Numbered from the stretch's first letter, positions 24,666 to 38,400 are shown. The stretch: 64,000 bases of DNA from Eopsaltria australis (GCA_034509425.1 JAVTVJ010000012.1:7475001-7539000), one strand, 5' to 3'. Made by a program: numbers and translations. The notes: generated by a model not told the origin, from the letters alone.

Positions 24666-25665
24666 TGTGGTGAATTGACCCTGGCTGCATGCCAGATGCC
24701 CACCAAAGCAACTCTGTCAGCTGGAAAGCTCCTTCATCAGTTGGATAGGGAAAAGAAAATATAAGGAAATTATGATGGTCAAGATAAGAACACCAGTTAC
24801 TGTCACAGGCAAAGCAGACTAAGCTCAGGAAAATCAATCTAATTTATCAACAATCAAATCTGGATAAGGTAATGTGCAAATCAAATCTTAAAAACAACTT
24901 CTTCCCACCCCTCCCTTCTTTCTGTGCTTAACTGCACTCCCAAATCCACTACTTCCTCCACACCAGTGGCTCAGGGGAACCAGGACTGGGGGCTGTGGTC
25001 AGTTCATCACATGCTGTATGTGCTGCTCCTTCCTCCTAAATGGAACAATCCTGCTCCAGCATGAGACCCCTCCTACAGGAGACAATCCTCCCCAAACTGC
25101 CATGGGTCCCCTCTACAGGGTGCAGTCCTCCAGGTTGCTCCAGCGTGAGTCCCCCACAGGGTCACAAGTCCAGCCAGCAAACGTCCTCCAGCGTGGGCTC
25201 CTTTCTCTAAGGGGCCACAGATCCTGCCAGGACCCTGCTCAAGTGTGGGCTTCCCTTGCAGCCACAGCCTCCTTTAGACATCCACCTGCCCTGGTGTGGG
25301 GTCCTGCATAGGCTGCAGGTGGATCTCTGCATCCCATGGACCTCCATGGCTGCAGGGGCACAGCTGCCTCACCATGGGCTGCACCATGGGCTGCAGGGGA
25401 ATCTCAGCTCTCGTGCCTGGAGCAGCTCCTGCCTCTTCTTCTCCACTGACCTGAGTGTGCATGTTTCTCTCACAGATTCTCACTCCTCTCTTCTGCTGCA
25501 GTTGTGCAATGTTTTTTTCCCCCTTTTTAACTAAATTATCCCAGAGACACTACTGGTGTCACTGAGGGGCTCAGCCTTGACCAGTGGCAGGTCCATCTTG
25601 TCTGGTACAGAAGGTGCCCCTGTAGTCCCCCTACTACTAAAACCTTGTCATGTAAGCCAAATAGA
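24666..25665 (-). mobile_element. Solo LTR of an avian ERVL-like endogenous retrovirus
   Basis: A second member of the LTR family seen at 7.6-8.6 kb, here in the opposite orientation. On the plus strand it begins TGTGGTGAATTGACCCTGGC, the complement of the family 3' end, and contains the repeated 'CTGCTCCAGC', 'CTCCAGCGTGGG' and 'GGGCTGCAGG' phrases typical of it. It ends near AAACCTTGTCATGTAAGCC, the complement of the family start. Flanks ATTTC (24661-24665) and ATTTG (25666-25670) look like a 5-base target duplication with one change, giving a full length of 1000 bases. The site equivalent to the plus copy's AATAAA is GATAAA here. No internal retroviral genes are present. Confidence 0.88.
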
Positions 25666-25703
25666 ATTTGGCATGACAGCAATCTAATGAAGCATTTGAG
25701 TCT

Positions 25704-26344
25704 GATTTGACCCTGGGGGTGCTGGTCAACGGCAGCTGAACGTAAGCCAGCTGTGCCCAGGTGGCCAAGAAGGCCAATGGCATCCTGGCCTGTGTCAGCA
25801 GTGATGTGGCCAGGGCAAGGATTTGTCCCCCTGTACTCAGCACTGGTGAGGCCACACCTTGAACCCTGTGTTCAGTGGAGTGTGTCCAGAGAAGGGCAGT
25901 GGAGCTGGTGAAGGGTCTGGAGTTCCTTATGAGGAGCAGCTGAGGGAGCTGGGGGTGTTTCTCCTGAAGTAAAGGAGGTTGAGGGGGAACCTTATCACTC
26001 CCCTCAATCACCTGAAAGCCAGATGGGGATCAGTCTCATCTCCCAAGTAATGAGCAATAGGACAAGAGGAAATGGCCTCAGATTGCACCAGGGGAGGTTT
26101 AAATTGGATATTCAGTGAAGAAAAAATTCTTCACTGAAAGGGTTGTCAAGCATTAGAACAGGCTGCCCAGGGAAACGGTGGAGTCACCATCCCTGGAGGT
26201 ATTTGAAAGAATCTTGGGTCTTAGGGACAAGGTGCTTAGGGACATGGTTTAGTGTTGGACTTGGCAGTGCTGAGTTAATGGCTACACTTGATGGTCCTAA
26301 AAAGTTCTTTTCCAATCTAAAAGATTCTATGAGCCTATTCTATA
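25704..26344 (+). mobile_element. CR1 LINE 3' end: reverse-transcriptase C-terminus plus tail
   Basis: The fragment starts in the last part of ORF2 and encodes AQVAKKANGILACVS, a CR1 hallmark. It continues through 'CCTGTACTCAGCACTGGTGA' (with an internal deletion of roughly 40 bases near 25875), 'AGGACAAGAGGAAATGGCCT' and 'CACCATCCCTGGAGGTATTT', into the 3' untranslated tail 'GATTCTATGAGCCTATTC', where CR1 normally ends in short ATTCTATG repeats. Several in-frame stops and small indels make it inactive. 5' truncation is the usual outcome of CR1 insertion. It sits 39 bases beyond the minus-strand LTR and faces the other way. Confidence 0.93.
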
Positions 26345-28207
26345 TGTGATTTTATGATATCCTGGTTGTCTCTTAAAGAAAAGGAATTGATGAGACATAT
26401 TTCTAAGACAAGATTCACCCTTTGTGCCAGAAGGTGAAAGTTGACCTTTGGATGCTAGAAACTTCATCCACAAATAACATTCATATTGTATTTGCCCATG
26501 AACAGGTTTTCCCTATTTGGAAAAAAATCTTTTCTATCTCAGTATTTTCTGAATTTATACAGTTCTTTTGTTAATGTAAAAGCTTTAGCAGGGGCTCACA
26601 CACTCTTAGTGTAAACACTCAGTGCAAGTGAGGACCAGAGGTGTACGCTTCTATGAAACTGCCCTCTTCAGTTTTCACTTTATCAAATAAATTAAAGGTG
26701 CTTCATCTATACTTATAAGTACATCATTACTTCTAAGTGCTATATTATTATTATCGAAGTGTTCTTATACTGTCACAGAAAGACCTTGACATGCTGTAAA
26801 TAACTTTGCCTCTCGCTTTGATACTACATAGACTCCTGCAATTGTGTTTATTGTCTGCAGGCATTATGGAAGCCTAATATGAAAGAACTGGAGAGCTCAC
26901 ACTCAAAATGAATGGATATACATTCTCTTTCTATTTAAGCTGATTTTCTACCTCAAGGAATGTTTGATACATCATCTTGGGCTTTGGGACTGAAAAGGCA
27001 GAAAGGGAAAGGGAAAAAAACCCCATAAACTGAGACTTTCAGAGCTTATTTTTCTTCACCGCTCCTTCAGCAGAAGAAAGAGAGGCAAAGCATTATGGAG
27101 GTAGCAGTGGCTGAACTTCAAAAGCTTCTTAGGTACAGGGTGGGCTTTTAATTATCCACTCTTGTGGAGGAAACCCTCTGATCATTAATCTTCTACTCAG
27201 CTCTCATATGATTTTTGGTAGTTGCTGTCTTGAGCTGGGCAAGCCTGCAAAAAGCACTTGAAATATAACGGTAATTTAGTATTTTGGTGTCCAGTACCAG
27301 AGCAGAGAGACAAATAAACAGAAGTCACACCACATAAATGAGACAACAGTGGATCAAACTGCAAGATACATTAAATATCAAATTTTAATCTGCAAATACA
27401 GTGTCTTTGGCTCTAAACAAAGTCTGTGGCAGCAGAAGAAAGGATGCTCATAACCGTGAGTGTCTAACTACAGAACAAAGTAAAGAATGGACAAATACAT
27501 AGCCACATCACCTTCCACAAAGGTCTGAAAACTTTTCTTGGTGAAAGGGCCTCTTCCTAGCATTGAAACTTACCTCTATTCACACAACTGCAGCCAGAGA
27601 CTTGATGAAACCGGTAAGAGCCTTTATTGTACTGCACACTGTTTGCAAATGAGACAGACATATGGGAAAACAATGACGTTATAAAATCCCTAGAAAGAGA
27701 ATTTGCATTATTTCCAGAAACCAGAAAATTTTTACAAGATATTCTATAATAATCTGTACATTATAATGGAATCACTTTCCAGTTATTGAAAAATCAGATA
27801 TTTATACAGAATGACAAAAAATCCTTGAACCTGTTTCTTTCACCAACCATTGTAGCTTCCTAGTGATGGCTGAGTTTCTGTTATAACCATCCCCATATTT
27901 AGTTTCCATATAAACCAGATGTTGAGAGAAAAAGCCTTAGATGTAAGAGAAATACCCATGCAGGCTTTATATATAAAGCCACCCTCCCCACTACATCAAG
28001 AAAAGGCTACATTTACAGCTGGCAGTGACTAAAATACCCAAATGGATATTTAGAGAATATGAAAGAAGTTGCTTATAGTGACTTCTAGCTGCCAGCTCTA
28101 GAATAACTTTCCAGTGTAAGAATCATGTACAAAACCTCCAGGCAATTAGTTTTCTAATGAAGCTTGATACATACAAGAACAGGATTATACAGCTTCACTG
28201 CTTGTAA
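26345..28207. other. Unique non-coding DNA
   Basis: No gene or repeat recognised, and no open frame of 60 codons or more lies wholly in this interval. The part around 26.70-26.90 kb is AT-rich with mixed homeodomain-like TAAT motifs and may be a conserved non-coding stretch, but nothing decisive is visible. Confidence 0.65.
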
Positions 28208-28260
28208 CTGGGGGCCTGCTGATGACCTGAAGGGTCCCTTCTGGTGCTGTATCCTAATTT
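28208..28260 (+). mobile_element. Old CR1/L3-type LINE 3' tail
   Basis: The phrase GGGGGCCTGCTGATGACCTG followed by AAGGGTCCCTTCTGG matches the tail of old CR1-group LINEs, which read like 'GGGGTTGGACTAGATGACCT ... GGTCCCTTCCAACC'. Only the last 50 or so bases are recognisable. Confidence 0.5.
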
Positions 28261-29144
28261 GCAACTAGGTTTGTTTCTGCTCAGATAGCAGAGCCAACCC
28301 AGGGCTTGAAAAGTTGGCTGGTTCAGATCTGCTTTCCTTTATCAAACAGCAGTTGCAGAATTTTTGTTGTTGCTGAGATGTGAGCCAGAAAGAAGTCCCC
28401 TCAGGAAAAAGGCCACTGTGCTTTTACTTCTGTTTTACTTACTGTGTCTGTGGGCAAAAGCTGTTCCTAGAATATTCTTTATTGAAATTTGTTGATGTAT
28501 TAGATTATGTATTGGATTGAAGTTTAAGAAGCATAATTAGTTTAATCCCTGTGTATCCACCTTTAAATGCTGTGCCCATCACAAGGGTATCTGCACACTT
28601 TGGTAAGTGAGTTGCAAGCTAGAAATCATCAAAAATGCTGACTTTGACTTGTCACTCTAAAAGATGCCAGCAGTTTATTGGGATGTTTGCCTGAGGAAAA
28701 CCTGAGTGACACCATTAGAATCTGGTATCTCTCCTACTGATTAATGTAAAGAACAAAACTTCGTTTTTATGTGAAGAGATGATCATTTGCTTTCAAATGT
28801 AAATATGCCTGAGCTGCACTGAAAGTAGCTGGAGTTTGTGGTCACATCAGACAGAAAAAACTACGCTGCTCAGAGGTATATTGATCACACTAAACAAATA
28901 TCTAAAATATTACTTTTTTCAGTGTGAAAATTTTAATTCCAGACATTAATGAGGTACAAATCTCTGTTCCAAAAGACTGTAATGACTTCCTCTGTAATGT
29001 CTGCTGGGGTGGCGGGTTTTTTCAGGGGATTGAACGAGGTAGAGTGCAACCCTCTGCATGGCCCTCATAGGTGTATGGAAAATAATTTCAAATTTCAATG
29101 GCAATGCACATTATATGATCACTACCACCTAGGCAATGACATTA

Positions 29145-29158
29145 GTTGCCATAGTAAC
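29145..29158. promoter_or_regulatory. Perfect RFX X-box motif
   Basis: GTTGCCATAGTAAC fits the X-box consensus GTNRCC-N2-RGYAAC at every constrained position. RFX-family transcription factors bind this imperfect palindrome as dimers and regulate ciliary and other genes. Motif match is seen; occupancy is inference. Confidence 0.5.
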
Positions 29159-32100
29159 CTCAGGTTGTATCATTAAGAATTTTAAATGTTGACAGTTGGG
29201 AAGCAGAGCTTGAAACACTGGGAGAAGAGCAGGAAAGAGGCAGATTTGACAGAAGTGTACAGAGCAATCAGGGGCATGAATCCTTTCTGTTGTGCCAAGC
29301 CTGGAGAGGGAACAATGGAGGAAATCAATGGCATGGATGTGTCAAGTTTGGGGTTTTTTTAATTTTCTATTTTCTTCCTAGATCATTGAAACAGAGAGGG
29401 GGAAAAACTGTTTTCCATCTTCCTTATTCCTCTATTTTTCTAGAAAAAAAGGAAAGCAATATGTCAATTTGAAACTGATTTCTGCAGTTGTCTAAAATGC
29501 ATTTTGCATTTTAGACAAGCTAGAAGTACATTTGTGTCTGGCTGGGGAACCATGTCTGGCTTCTCTGGACATGGTGGTATTTCTCAGAACTTGGTTATTC
29601 TGAATCACAGTTCATTTGGTGCTACCGTGTTGATTCTGATCATTGATGCATTACACTCTCCATTGACCAGGGCATTTACACCATTTCCTTTGCCGCAGCA
29701 TAATGAGGGCTAGTAAGTGTCAGGAATATCCAACTCTCATTTATAATTAGCCATTTCTCCATCAGATCTCTCTTCAGCCACTAATTCACACAGGCAACTT
29801 AGCTTTTAGAAGTACATTCCGTCTAAACTATAAGTAAGCAGATCCAAAGAATTAGTGATTTCTTTTCAGACATATTCCTGTTTGATCCCTCATTCTGAAA
29901 CTCTGCTTTTCCTGGTGGTTTTGTAGTGAAAATAGAAGAATGCCAAGATGAGAGCCAGGGAGCCAAATGAGGACCTGGTGTTGCAGTGTTCAGACCCAGC
30001 CCCTCCTGTGTTTTTTCTGTAGGACTCAATAGCTGTTAGTAACAGACTGACTTTGGAAAAGTATACTGGAACTTGACTGTTTGTCCAGGAAAACTCTGAA
30101 GGAGGTCAAGTGCAGCAGGAAAGTTTCATGTTTTCATTCTTAAGTTACGTGGCAAACATGAATGTGATTATATTTGAATGCTACAATAAACACGTGAAGG
30201 AATGTCCAAGTTCCAAACAATTTCTGGATGAAGTAGGAGCGGCTCTCATAGTTTTTCAGGGCATGTCATACAGAACATACTTTAATTCCTCTTTTCTTTT
30301 TTTTTTTGTTTCTACATCTTTTTTTCTGTGTTCCAAGTATCTGTGTATCCTGGTGAGTAGGAGCCTCTCACCTCACCCATTCCTAAAACTTGCCACATGA
30401 CAAGGGACAGAAACATCAACAGATTAAAAAATCCCAGGCTCCACAACTGTACTGGCTATAAAGAAATAACTAGTACTCAAAATATATCAATTAAATGTCT
30501 TCCATGAAGCCTCCTGATATAACATCACCTTCTGTATCAGAGAATGAAGGGCTCTGTTGTGAAGAACAGCTGTTTCAGGTGCAGATGTCAAAGTCCCGTG
30601 CCCTGTCCCCAGCTCACAGCGGAGGCAAAGCTCTCCAAGTGCTTCAGTGTCTGTGTGCCTTCAGGAAGGTTTCAGCACTCTGCCAGCCTTGCTCAGAGCT
30701 GACTCTAGCCCACTAATGGAAACTAGTTTTAGGCATACTTTTGTCTTGGCTTGAGCCAAACAGTGCTCACATTCCTTTACCAGCTCCCATAAAAATTGGG
30801 TACTTCTGCTAAAGATTTATGGCAAAAGTCAGACACTCCCCTGAGACATCTGCACAAGTGTTCCCTGTAACCACCACTAGTCATTTGTAGTCATTCACAT
30901 AGCTGAAGTCACACTTTATTTTGATGCTTTAGGATTATCAAATATAAATTTCCACCCTTGATTTATCACTAATTTGGGATATAAGAATCTAAATGGGACA
31001 TTAGACAAGCATATTAGTGCAAAGCCTAGCTGCTATGAAATGGCTATTAGAGATTACCTTTAAAATATATTTTACAGCAGATATGCTCATCTTGTTGTTG
31101 AATAATCAATGGCTGCACCTCTGTGTTAAATTTATTAGCATATCTACAAGGTGCAAGTGAACTTTCATTATAGAAAAATGTACTGGATGGCTATTTTCAA
31201 ATTAAGAATAATCACATGGTGAGATATATTAAGCAAAATGGAATTGATATTAGCACTGATGTGTCACGTACACTGCTATTGGGTTTTGCATTAGAAAGTA
31301 TATTTCTTTGCTGTTGGTTGAGGTTTTTTTAAACACACTAAATTGGCTCACAAGCATATGCACTTCTGTGAGTCCTAATAAATGATAAAATCTCCCTCAG
31401 TCAAAGTAATTCTTGACTTTGGGTGTTTGCAAATAAACAATACACAACTGAATCAGAAAGTCAGGAATTTTGTGCTATTCCTGACAGACAAACATGTATT
31501 GAGACCAAGTCAACATATTCTACCATATGAAAAATGTGCAAGTTCATTTTAATAGTTGAGGGCTTAATTGAAATTTTCAGATTAAAGGCTAAAGAATAAA
31601 ACAATGCTGTCAATTTTTTGCTGTTAATAACCACTAATGTTTACCATGGAAGTGTAACACACTGAATGAAGATGTGTTTCTCATCAGATTGTGCTTATAA
31701 ACTCTACCAGTCTCTAGCAAGAAGGTGCTTATGAAGAATGGCCACATCAGTGTGTCTCTTGTCCCATTCCAGCAACCCCCTAGGATATGCACTGCTTCTT
31801 TCTGTGAGCTTTCCAAGCCTCTCATGTCCAGGAACTGGACAGTGTGACTCACATGCCAGCACTCTCCTGGTTCACAACAGCTATATCCAAAGGCCAGTGG
31901 AAAGTGGTCCTTCAGCTGGCTGTGCTGAGACCACTGCACAGGCACATGGCCTCAGCCCACCCCATGGACCCCTGGCAGGGCAGGTCTCAGAACCTGAGTC
32001 CCAGGATCCATGCATTTAACAGCCTCACCTTGGTGTCTAAACTGCCTTGGTGGCCAGACAAGGACATGTCCTTTCTGGTCCCTTCAAGCAGCTAGCTCAA

Positions 32101-32418
32101 GGAAGAGTCCTAGAACTCCCAGATACATTTTCACATGGATGGACAGGAGGTTTCTCAGTGGGCTCAGTAAGCAATGACTTTGTGAAGGAATGCAAATAAC
32201 TGTTGATGGTCTACACAGCAGATTCCTCTTTTTCAGTTTGGTTGTAAGGCAGTGGTGCTTCCACACTTCGAGAAAGTGTAGACTAGACTTCAGAGTCCAC
32301 TCTCTGACAGCAACCTTTCTCCTTTGCTGCTTGCAAGTGACAACAGGAAAGCAGCAGCAAAGTAGTGGTTGTGGGATGGGTCTTTTCAGGAGGTGGGAGG
32401 ATATAGTGTGGCGTCTAT

Positions 32419-32444
32419 ATTAGTGCTACTCATTAGTGCTACTC
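32419..32444 (+). repeat. 13-base direct tandem duplication
   Basis: ATTAGTGCTACTC occurs twice head to tail (32419-32431 and 32432-32444) with no mismatch. Likely a recent slippage event. Confidence 0.9.
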
Positions 32445-35400
32445 CGAAAACCCATAAGAACACCCCTTCCAAGACCCTCTGTACGTGTTTCCTTCTTGTT
32501 CAGATTGAAGATATCTTTCTTTGGTGTTTTTTCAATATCTAGTACAATGAGATCTCACCTCATGGGCCATGACCCCAGATCTGTGGGCATGTAAGGGAAA
32601 GACACGTTGATTCTTGAGCTGAGGTTCATGCACAGTGTTGCCACTTGCACCATTTCCATTACAGGGAACATGTCCAGAGATCCTGAAGGTGCTCCATCTG
32701 GAAGGACTCTACTTCTCAGCCTTGTATGATGACTACCATGACATTTTCTAAAGTAGTCAGTGATGTCAAGATGATCTTCTAGGTATCACAAAAACACCTT
32801 GAACTGAGAGCATTCAGAGGACACAGTAAGGGAGTGTTGAAGGTTGGTTGAGTGAGGGAGTTGTCCTTGTGGGCATTGTGGTTACTGAGCTAATGCTGGA
32901 TACAGGATTCAGCAGGAGGCAAGCTCTGCTGGCAATTTGTCTGGCCTGTGGATGTCAGTGGCATATAGTGGGGGGAGGAGGATGTCAGAATATCTCAAGG
33001 AACAGAGACATTGCAGAAGACAGAAGCCTCATGCACACACATCTGTTATGGCTGACATGAGTGCCAAGATCATGGAGAGTGACAAGGGAGGGAAGGAGTG
33101 TTCATGGTGACCCATGCAGTTAGGCTGAGGACCAGGAAGCTCCTGCAGGGGAGCACTGTGTGAAGCCATGCCTCATTGATGCACAGTGGGTGGAACATGG
33201 CACAGTGTTCTGAAATCTGAGATGAAGATTGGGATAGGGTGAATCATGTAGCAGAATGGTGGCCTTCCAGACCTTTTTTGTACAGGACAAACTGTGGATG
33301 GTCTTGTAAATGGCCATCACTGGGAGTGATCTAACAGAGAAGTATAGAGGCACCAGCAGCAGCAACTGAGCTCTCTGAACAGACTTGGTGTTGGGCCTGG
33401 TCACAAAGACTGGAGAACTGGTTCAGTGCTGTAGTACAAAGGGCACTAATATAAATATAAAAATTCTGTGAAGGGAGAATAAATGCCATCTGAGGTGTAT
33501 GGCTGACCCTGCCCTGACAGGCACTCCTGAAACCATGTCAGCTTGTTCCAGGCAGGACAACTCTTGCACTTGGCTCTGCCTTGGGAAGACAGTTCAGTTC
33601 TCACACTAAATTTTTTTTGGTCTGTTAATGAAAGTGCTTTCCTAGGGTGCAAAGAGTACAAGGCAACAGGACATAATAACATGTATTAGCAGTCTCTGAT
33701 ATTAATAGTACAGATTGTCACATGATATGACAGTGATTAAAGTGGGCATGGATGGAGGTCTCCCTTTCTTCTGGGAGGCACTGTTCCCCTTTGCAAACAG
33801 AAAATAAACACAGCCCTTCCAGAGCATAAATGCCAATAACTGTGAAATTTTGATTAAATAATAGATATGTGTTCAGAAGCACTTTTTATAGCATGTGATT
33901 AAGAAAGATAACTAGACATCCTTACAGCTATAATGATAATAATTACTGCAACGCATAAAGTGCAGAATATGACACTGGAAGGGCCACTATTAACCTTTCC
34001 AAGGGTTATTTTTGTTGTGTTTTTGACACTATGGACAGCAGTGTTCAGAGAACTAAATAAAACTACAGCTGTGACAGTTCTTTCCAAGCACTCTGTGGTA
34101 TGTTAAAAAGGAGCTGTAGAGGGGAGTGAAATACCTTCTATTCAAAACAGATGTTTGTTTAATATCTAACATCTGTGTAGTCTTAGAAGAACTGTTTTGC
34201 TAAGACTTCTGCAACTCTTGTTAATTCAAAAACTGAAATAATTGTTTTCCTGTCTAAAATAAGCCATAAATAACAGCTCCATGCCCCAGACCAAAGGCTT
34301 TTTTACTCCTAGCAAGAAAATTTGCTGTCTCCAAGGTGTGATGTCACGTTGTCCAGCAGATCACATCCATTATCGGGTAATGCTAATCTGTGAATTCCAT
34401 GGTATGACATCTCTGTGCCTTGAGGCTCTGGTGGAGAATTACAGACCAAACACCACTGTTCATAAAAACTGAACAGCTATTCTAGATCTGACCAGAATTA
34501 CTTGGTGTGGAAGGGCTGGGTAAGTAGGTTGGGACAGGTAGAAGAGATGGGCTGTGATGGCATCAGGTTTTCCAGTTATAAAAGAGAGAGTGGGTGAATT
34601 CCATGAGTCTAAACAGGAGTCAAAGCAGAACATGTGAATGGAATGAATAAGTAATTTTGGTACAAATCCCCTCAAAATTCCTGTAACTGGAAAAGGGGAG
34701 TTGGCTCTGGAAGCTTTGTAATTCACCTATCTGTAATAGAGTCTGGTCTCTGTACATCAGTCAAGCTTGCAAACATGCCACTGATGTTCAGTTCTGCTTT
34801 CCATATGATAAAAAAAGTCCCCATTAGTCAGAGTCTCCACAAGTGCAAAAATTATTTTGTATGAAGGCGAGAGGATGCCATTATTTTAAATGATGGCCTT
34901 GCAATGTAATAGATGGTGTGAAAGAAGGCTGTAAATTCTGGGTCACTGCTCTCTGTAGAGTCCTGCAAATAACATAAGCAATCCAGTAGTCCAAGCTGCT
35001 CAGGATACTGTTTTTTAAACACATTAATTAAATCATATTGAAGTAAATTCAGCTAGACCAAGATTTCTTCAACAATTTATTATTGAAAACACAATTAGCT
35101 GGAGGCATTTGGAGGAATTTTGTGAAATCAAAGGCTGCACTGCAACTGAGAGTAAGTTCTGCCACCATCAACTCATTAATAGCAGAAAATGGATGTGCTG
35201 CTGCAAGGCACCAAATCAGAAGTAAAAATATGAAACTTGTTTCTGTGATTTCAAGAGCAAATTCTATATGTTAGAATATTTTCAAGTTGCTGTTATCACT
35301 TCTCTAACTTCATCCTTAAAGCTGGAACTCAGACCCTTTAAATCCCAAATTGTTGGGCTTTGGAGCAGATTAAGGAGTTAATGGGTACAGATATTGCATT

Positions 35401-38400
35401 CAAATATTTTTTGGCAACAGAATTGATTTTTCAGAGCTGATTTTTCAAGATCCTTTTCCTGACTCTAATTTCTCTCAATTTCACTGTCATTTCTCATGTT
35501 ACACACTTCCTGCATTTTGCTGGATGCATCAAAAATAACTGTTACTGAAATAAGGGCATGTTAGCCAAACTCAGGCCATAAGAAAGAAACCTGCTGCTCT
35601 CATCCATGCCACCCTGGGAACCATGTATTCTGGCAGCACGACTTCTCTGTGAAAGGAGCTGAGAGTTCAGTCCACAATAGCTGCTGAAAGGAGCAAATAG
35701 CAGAGGCAGCAAAATGTTCTTTAACCAGCAGAGCAGGGCCTGACACTCTCTGCAGGAGAGAGTAGCTGCATAGGCACAAAGGAAAAGCAATTCTGCATTA
35801 AATGTCTGTGGGTAGTGAGGACTGAAACCACCATTCCCATGTTAAGGCTGTAAGAGTGCTCCAAATATCCATTCATGGTCCCATGAAACTTTCATCCTAA
35901 TAGGAAGAAAATTTAAACTCAACTGACCCATTAGTATCCAAACCTCTTTTTTTCCCCCATTCATACAGCTGAGAATGTAAAGGAAATCTTATCTGTGTAG
36001 ACATGGACCCTACTTCATTTAAGATTATGAATTGTCTTCTGTGCTGCTTCCTTTCCTGTATTACATTGAAAGCAGAGGTAACAGGACTAAGGAATTTTGC
36101 CTTCCCACCTTCAGATGTTTTTAAATTAGCCAACCCAGAAGAAAAACATGTTCAGTACTTTAAAGTCCTACTGACTTTCACTGCTATTTGCTTTCAGAAT
36201 AGATGTAGAAGTGCTAATGTAATTTCAGGAACTCCTAAGACTGCCTCCAATGACTGAGTAGGAAACACTAGAAATCTCAGCCTGATAAGGCTACGTTTAT
36301 ATAATTATTTTGCTGCACTAAGTTCTGTTACTGAATCCCAACTTAGCATCATCTTTGGGGTCATAGCATTGCAGGTTTTATCTTAGTCTGATTTGCCAAG
36401 GAAATCAGAGCTAAGCTGTTCTCCAGATTTCTATGACATTGCAACTTAGTGGTCAGTCTCAAGCAAAATTACTTAAAAGATCCTGTCAACTATACTCTCA
36501 GTGTGTTCTGTGGAAATAGTAGATCAGATGGAAAAACAACACTCAAATTAGTGTCCTTCTACTGGAAAGGATGCAAACTGATCCCACTGGCATCATTAGA
36601 CATGAGCAAATCCAAATCAGTCAGACATTAGATGTTAATGCTGGAGAAGCTTCTATCAAAGTCTTTATCTTATTAGACTGTGATTGTTGGAAATTGATGA
36701 GGTTCAACATTCTGCCTGTAAAGCTACACAGGCATACAAAGAAATTGTGGGAATTTTATGGGTTTCCTCATTTTTTCAGATTTCAGTTAAAGGTGCAAAT
36801 ACCTTAGGTGATAGAAGGAAACCCAACTGAAAAGGGAGTCTGGACTTTCCATGGAACAGGGCTATGTTGTACCTTTGAAAAAACTGAAACACGCTGAGGA
36901 AAGCACAAAGGAAACAAAGCACTGAAAATGGCACAAGATATGGCAACCAACTTCTGTGATGAAATTTAAGGATTTTGACGTTACTTATAGAGTGTAAGGG
37001 AGACGGAAGGGCTGTTTCTAGATGTGGGACAAGATAGTGGAAAGACCATTAATTCATGAAGTCACAACAAAATATAAGTACAAGCAAAGGATACCTTCAT
37101 TTGAACATCATATAATCATACCCTGCACAAATCCCTTTGGGTCATGCTTCACTGGAAACTCTGACAACACTAAAAACAAAAAGAAAACCATGCTAAACTT
37201 GTCACAAGTTTAATTGTTTTCAGTACTTCTGTAGCCTAATCTCTTGCTCATTTGCCCATGGGTTGCAGTCCAGCCTCATGCATATTCCATAGGACATAAT
37301 AGGATACTGCTCCCACCAAAGGACAGATATTTTCTTCTGCCATGGGTGTGTGGGCTCCTCTTGCTGATTTGGGTTCTGCTGTGGTGCCTTGTGGGAATCT
37401 CTCTCTCAATTCTCAGGTTTGGTGGGCTCATCACATTTAAGCAGCCCCCTGCTACTACCCAGGGCTCTGGGTACTTCCCTGTAATTTATTCATGGAATCA
37501 GGATGAAGCAGGTAAAGACATCATGTTCTGAAAGTAGACATCCTGTTACAAAGCAGGGAAAAGGGATATATTAACATTTAAAACTCCTGCAGAAACATGG
37601 GGTCCTGTAGGATGCACCATGGTTGTGGAAAGTTATTAATTACATAGTTTAGCCAAAATGCATACATGTAACTTATTTTTCAATCACCAATGGCAATGAT
37701 TACATTAGACACTTATGAAATGGCCCTCACCAAATCATCCATGCCTATTTGCAGAGGTGCCTCACAGCCTTCAGATGATACAGGTCACATTTAGGAGCCA
37801 GCTGAAGTAAGCTGAACAAACTGGATATATGACAAGAATTGGTTACAGAGCTCTTCTGAATTTCACTGCTCACACACTCATATGGGGCCTGACAAAGCAT
37901 TTTCTGATATTTCACAATGAATGCATCACTTTTCACTGATAAATAAGCACGGAGAAACTGCTCTGATCTCTGAGAGTGAAACATCCAATAAGCAGTTAAG
38001 AAACTTCTACGAGCACATCTACAAACTTTATGCAACTCCATAAAAACCTAAGCCTGAGCAATAAAGAGTAAAAATTAGCCTGGAATTATTTTCATGTTCT
38101 CACTGGTCTCAGTTCTGACCCCCTGGAAGCTGCTAGAAATATTGTCACTGGCAGTACTGAAATATGAGAAGACCTCAAGCTGCTCTTGAAATATTACTAC
38201 TGATTTCCTGATGTGAACTCCCTGACTTCACAGACAGCAATGGAATTTGGTCATGTGTGTTTAAGCTGCATTTAAAATTTCTAAATGTGAGATATGTTTG
38301 GAAAACAATACATCCACATATGTACATACAGGTATATATCTCAATTAGAAATGGAAAAATTTGCTTTTTGACGAAGTTTAAATGGTGAGAGTTTTCTCTC

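Noticed and set aside
31640..33600. Processed pseudogene
   Set aside because: No poly(A) tail, target duplication or recognisable protein. Kept only as an unexplained region.
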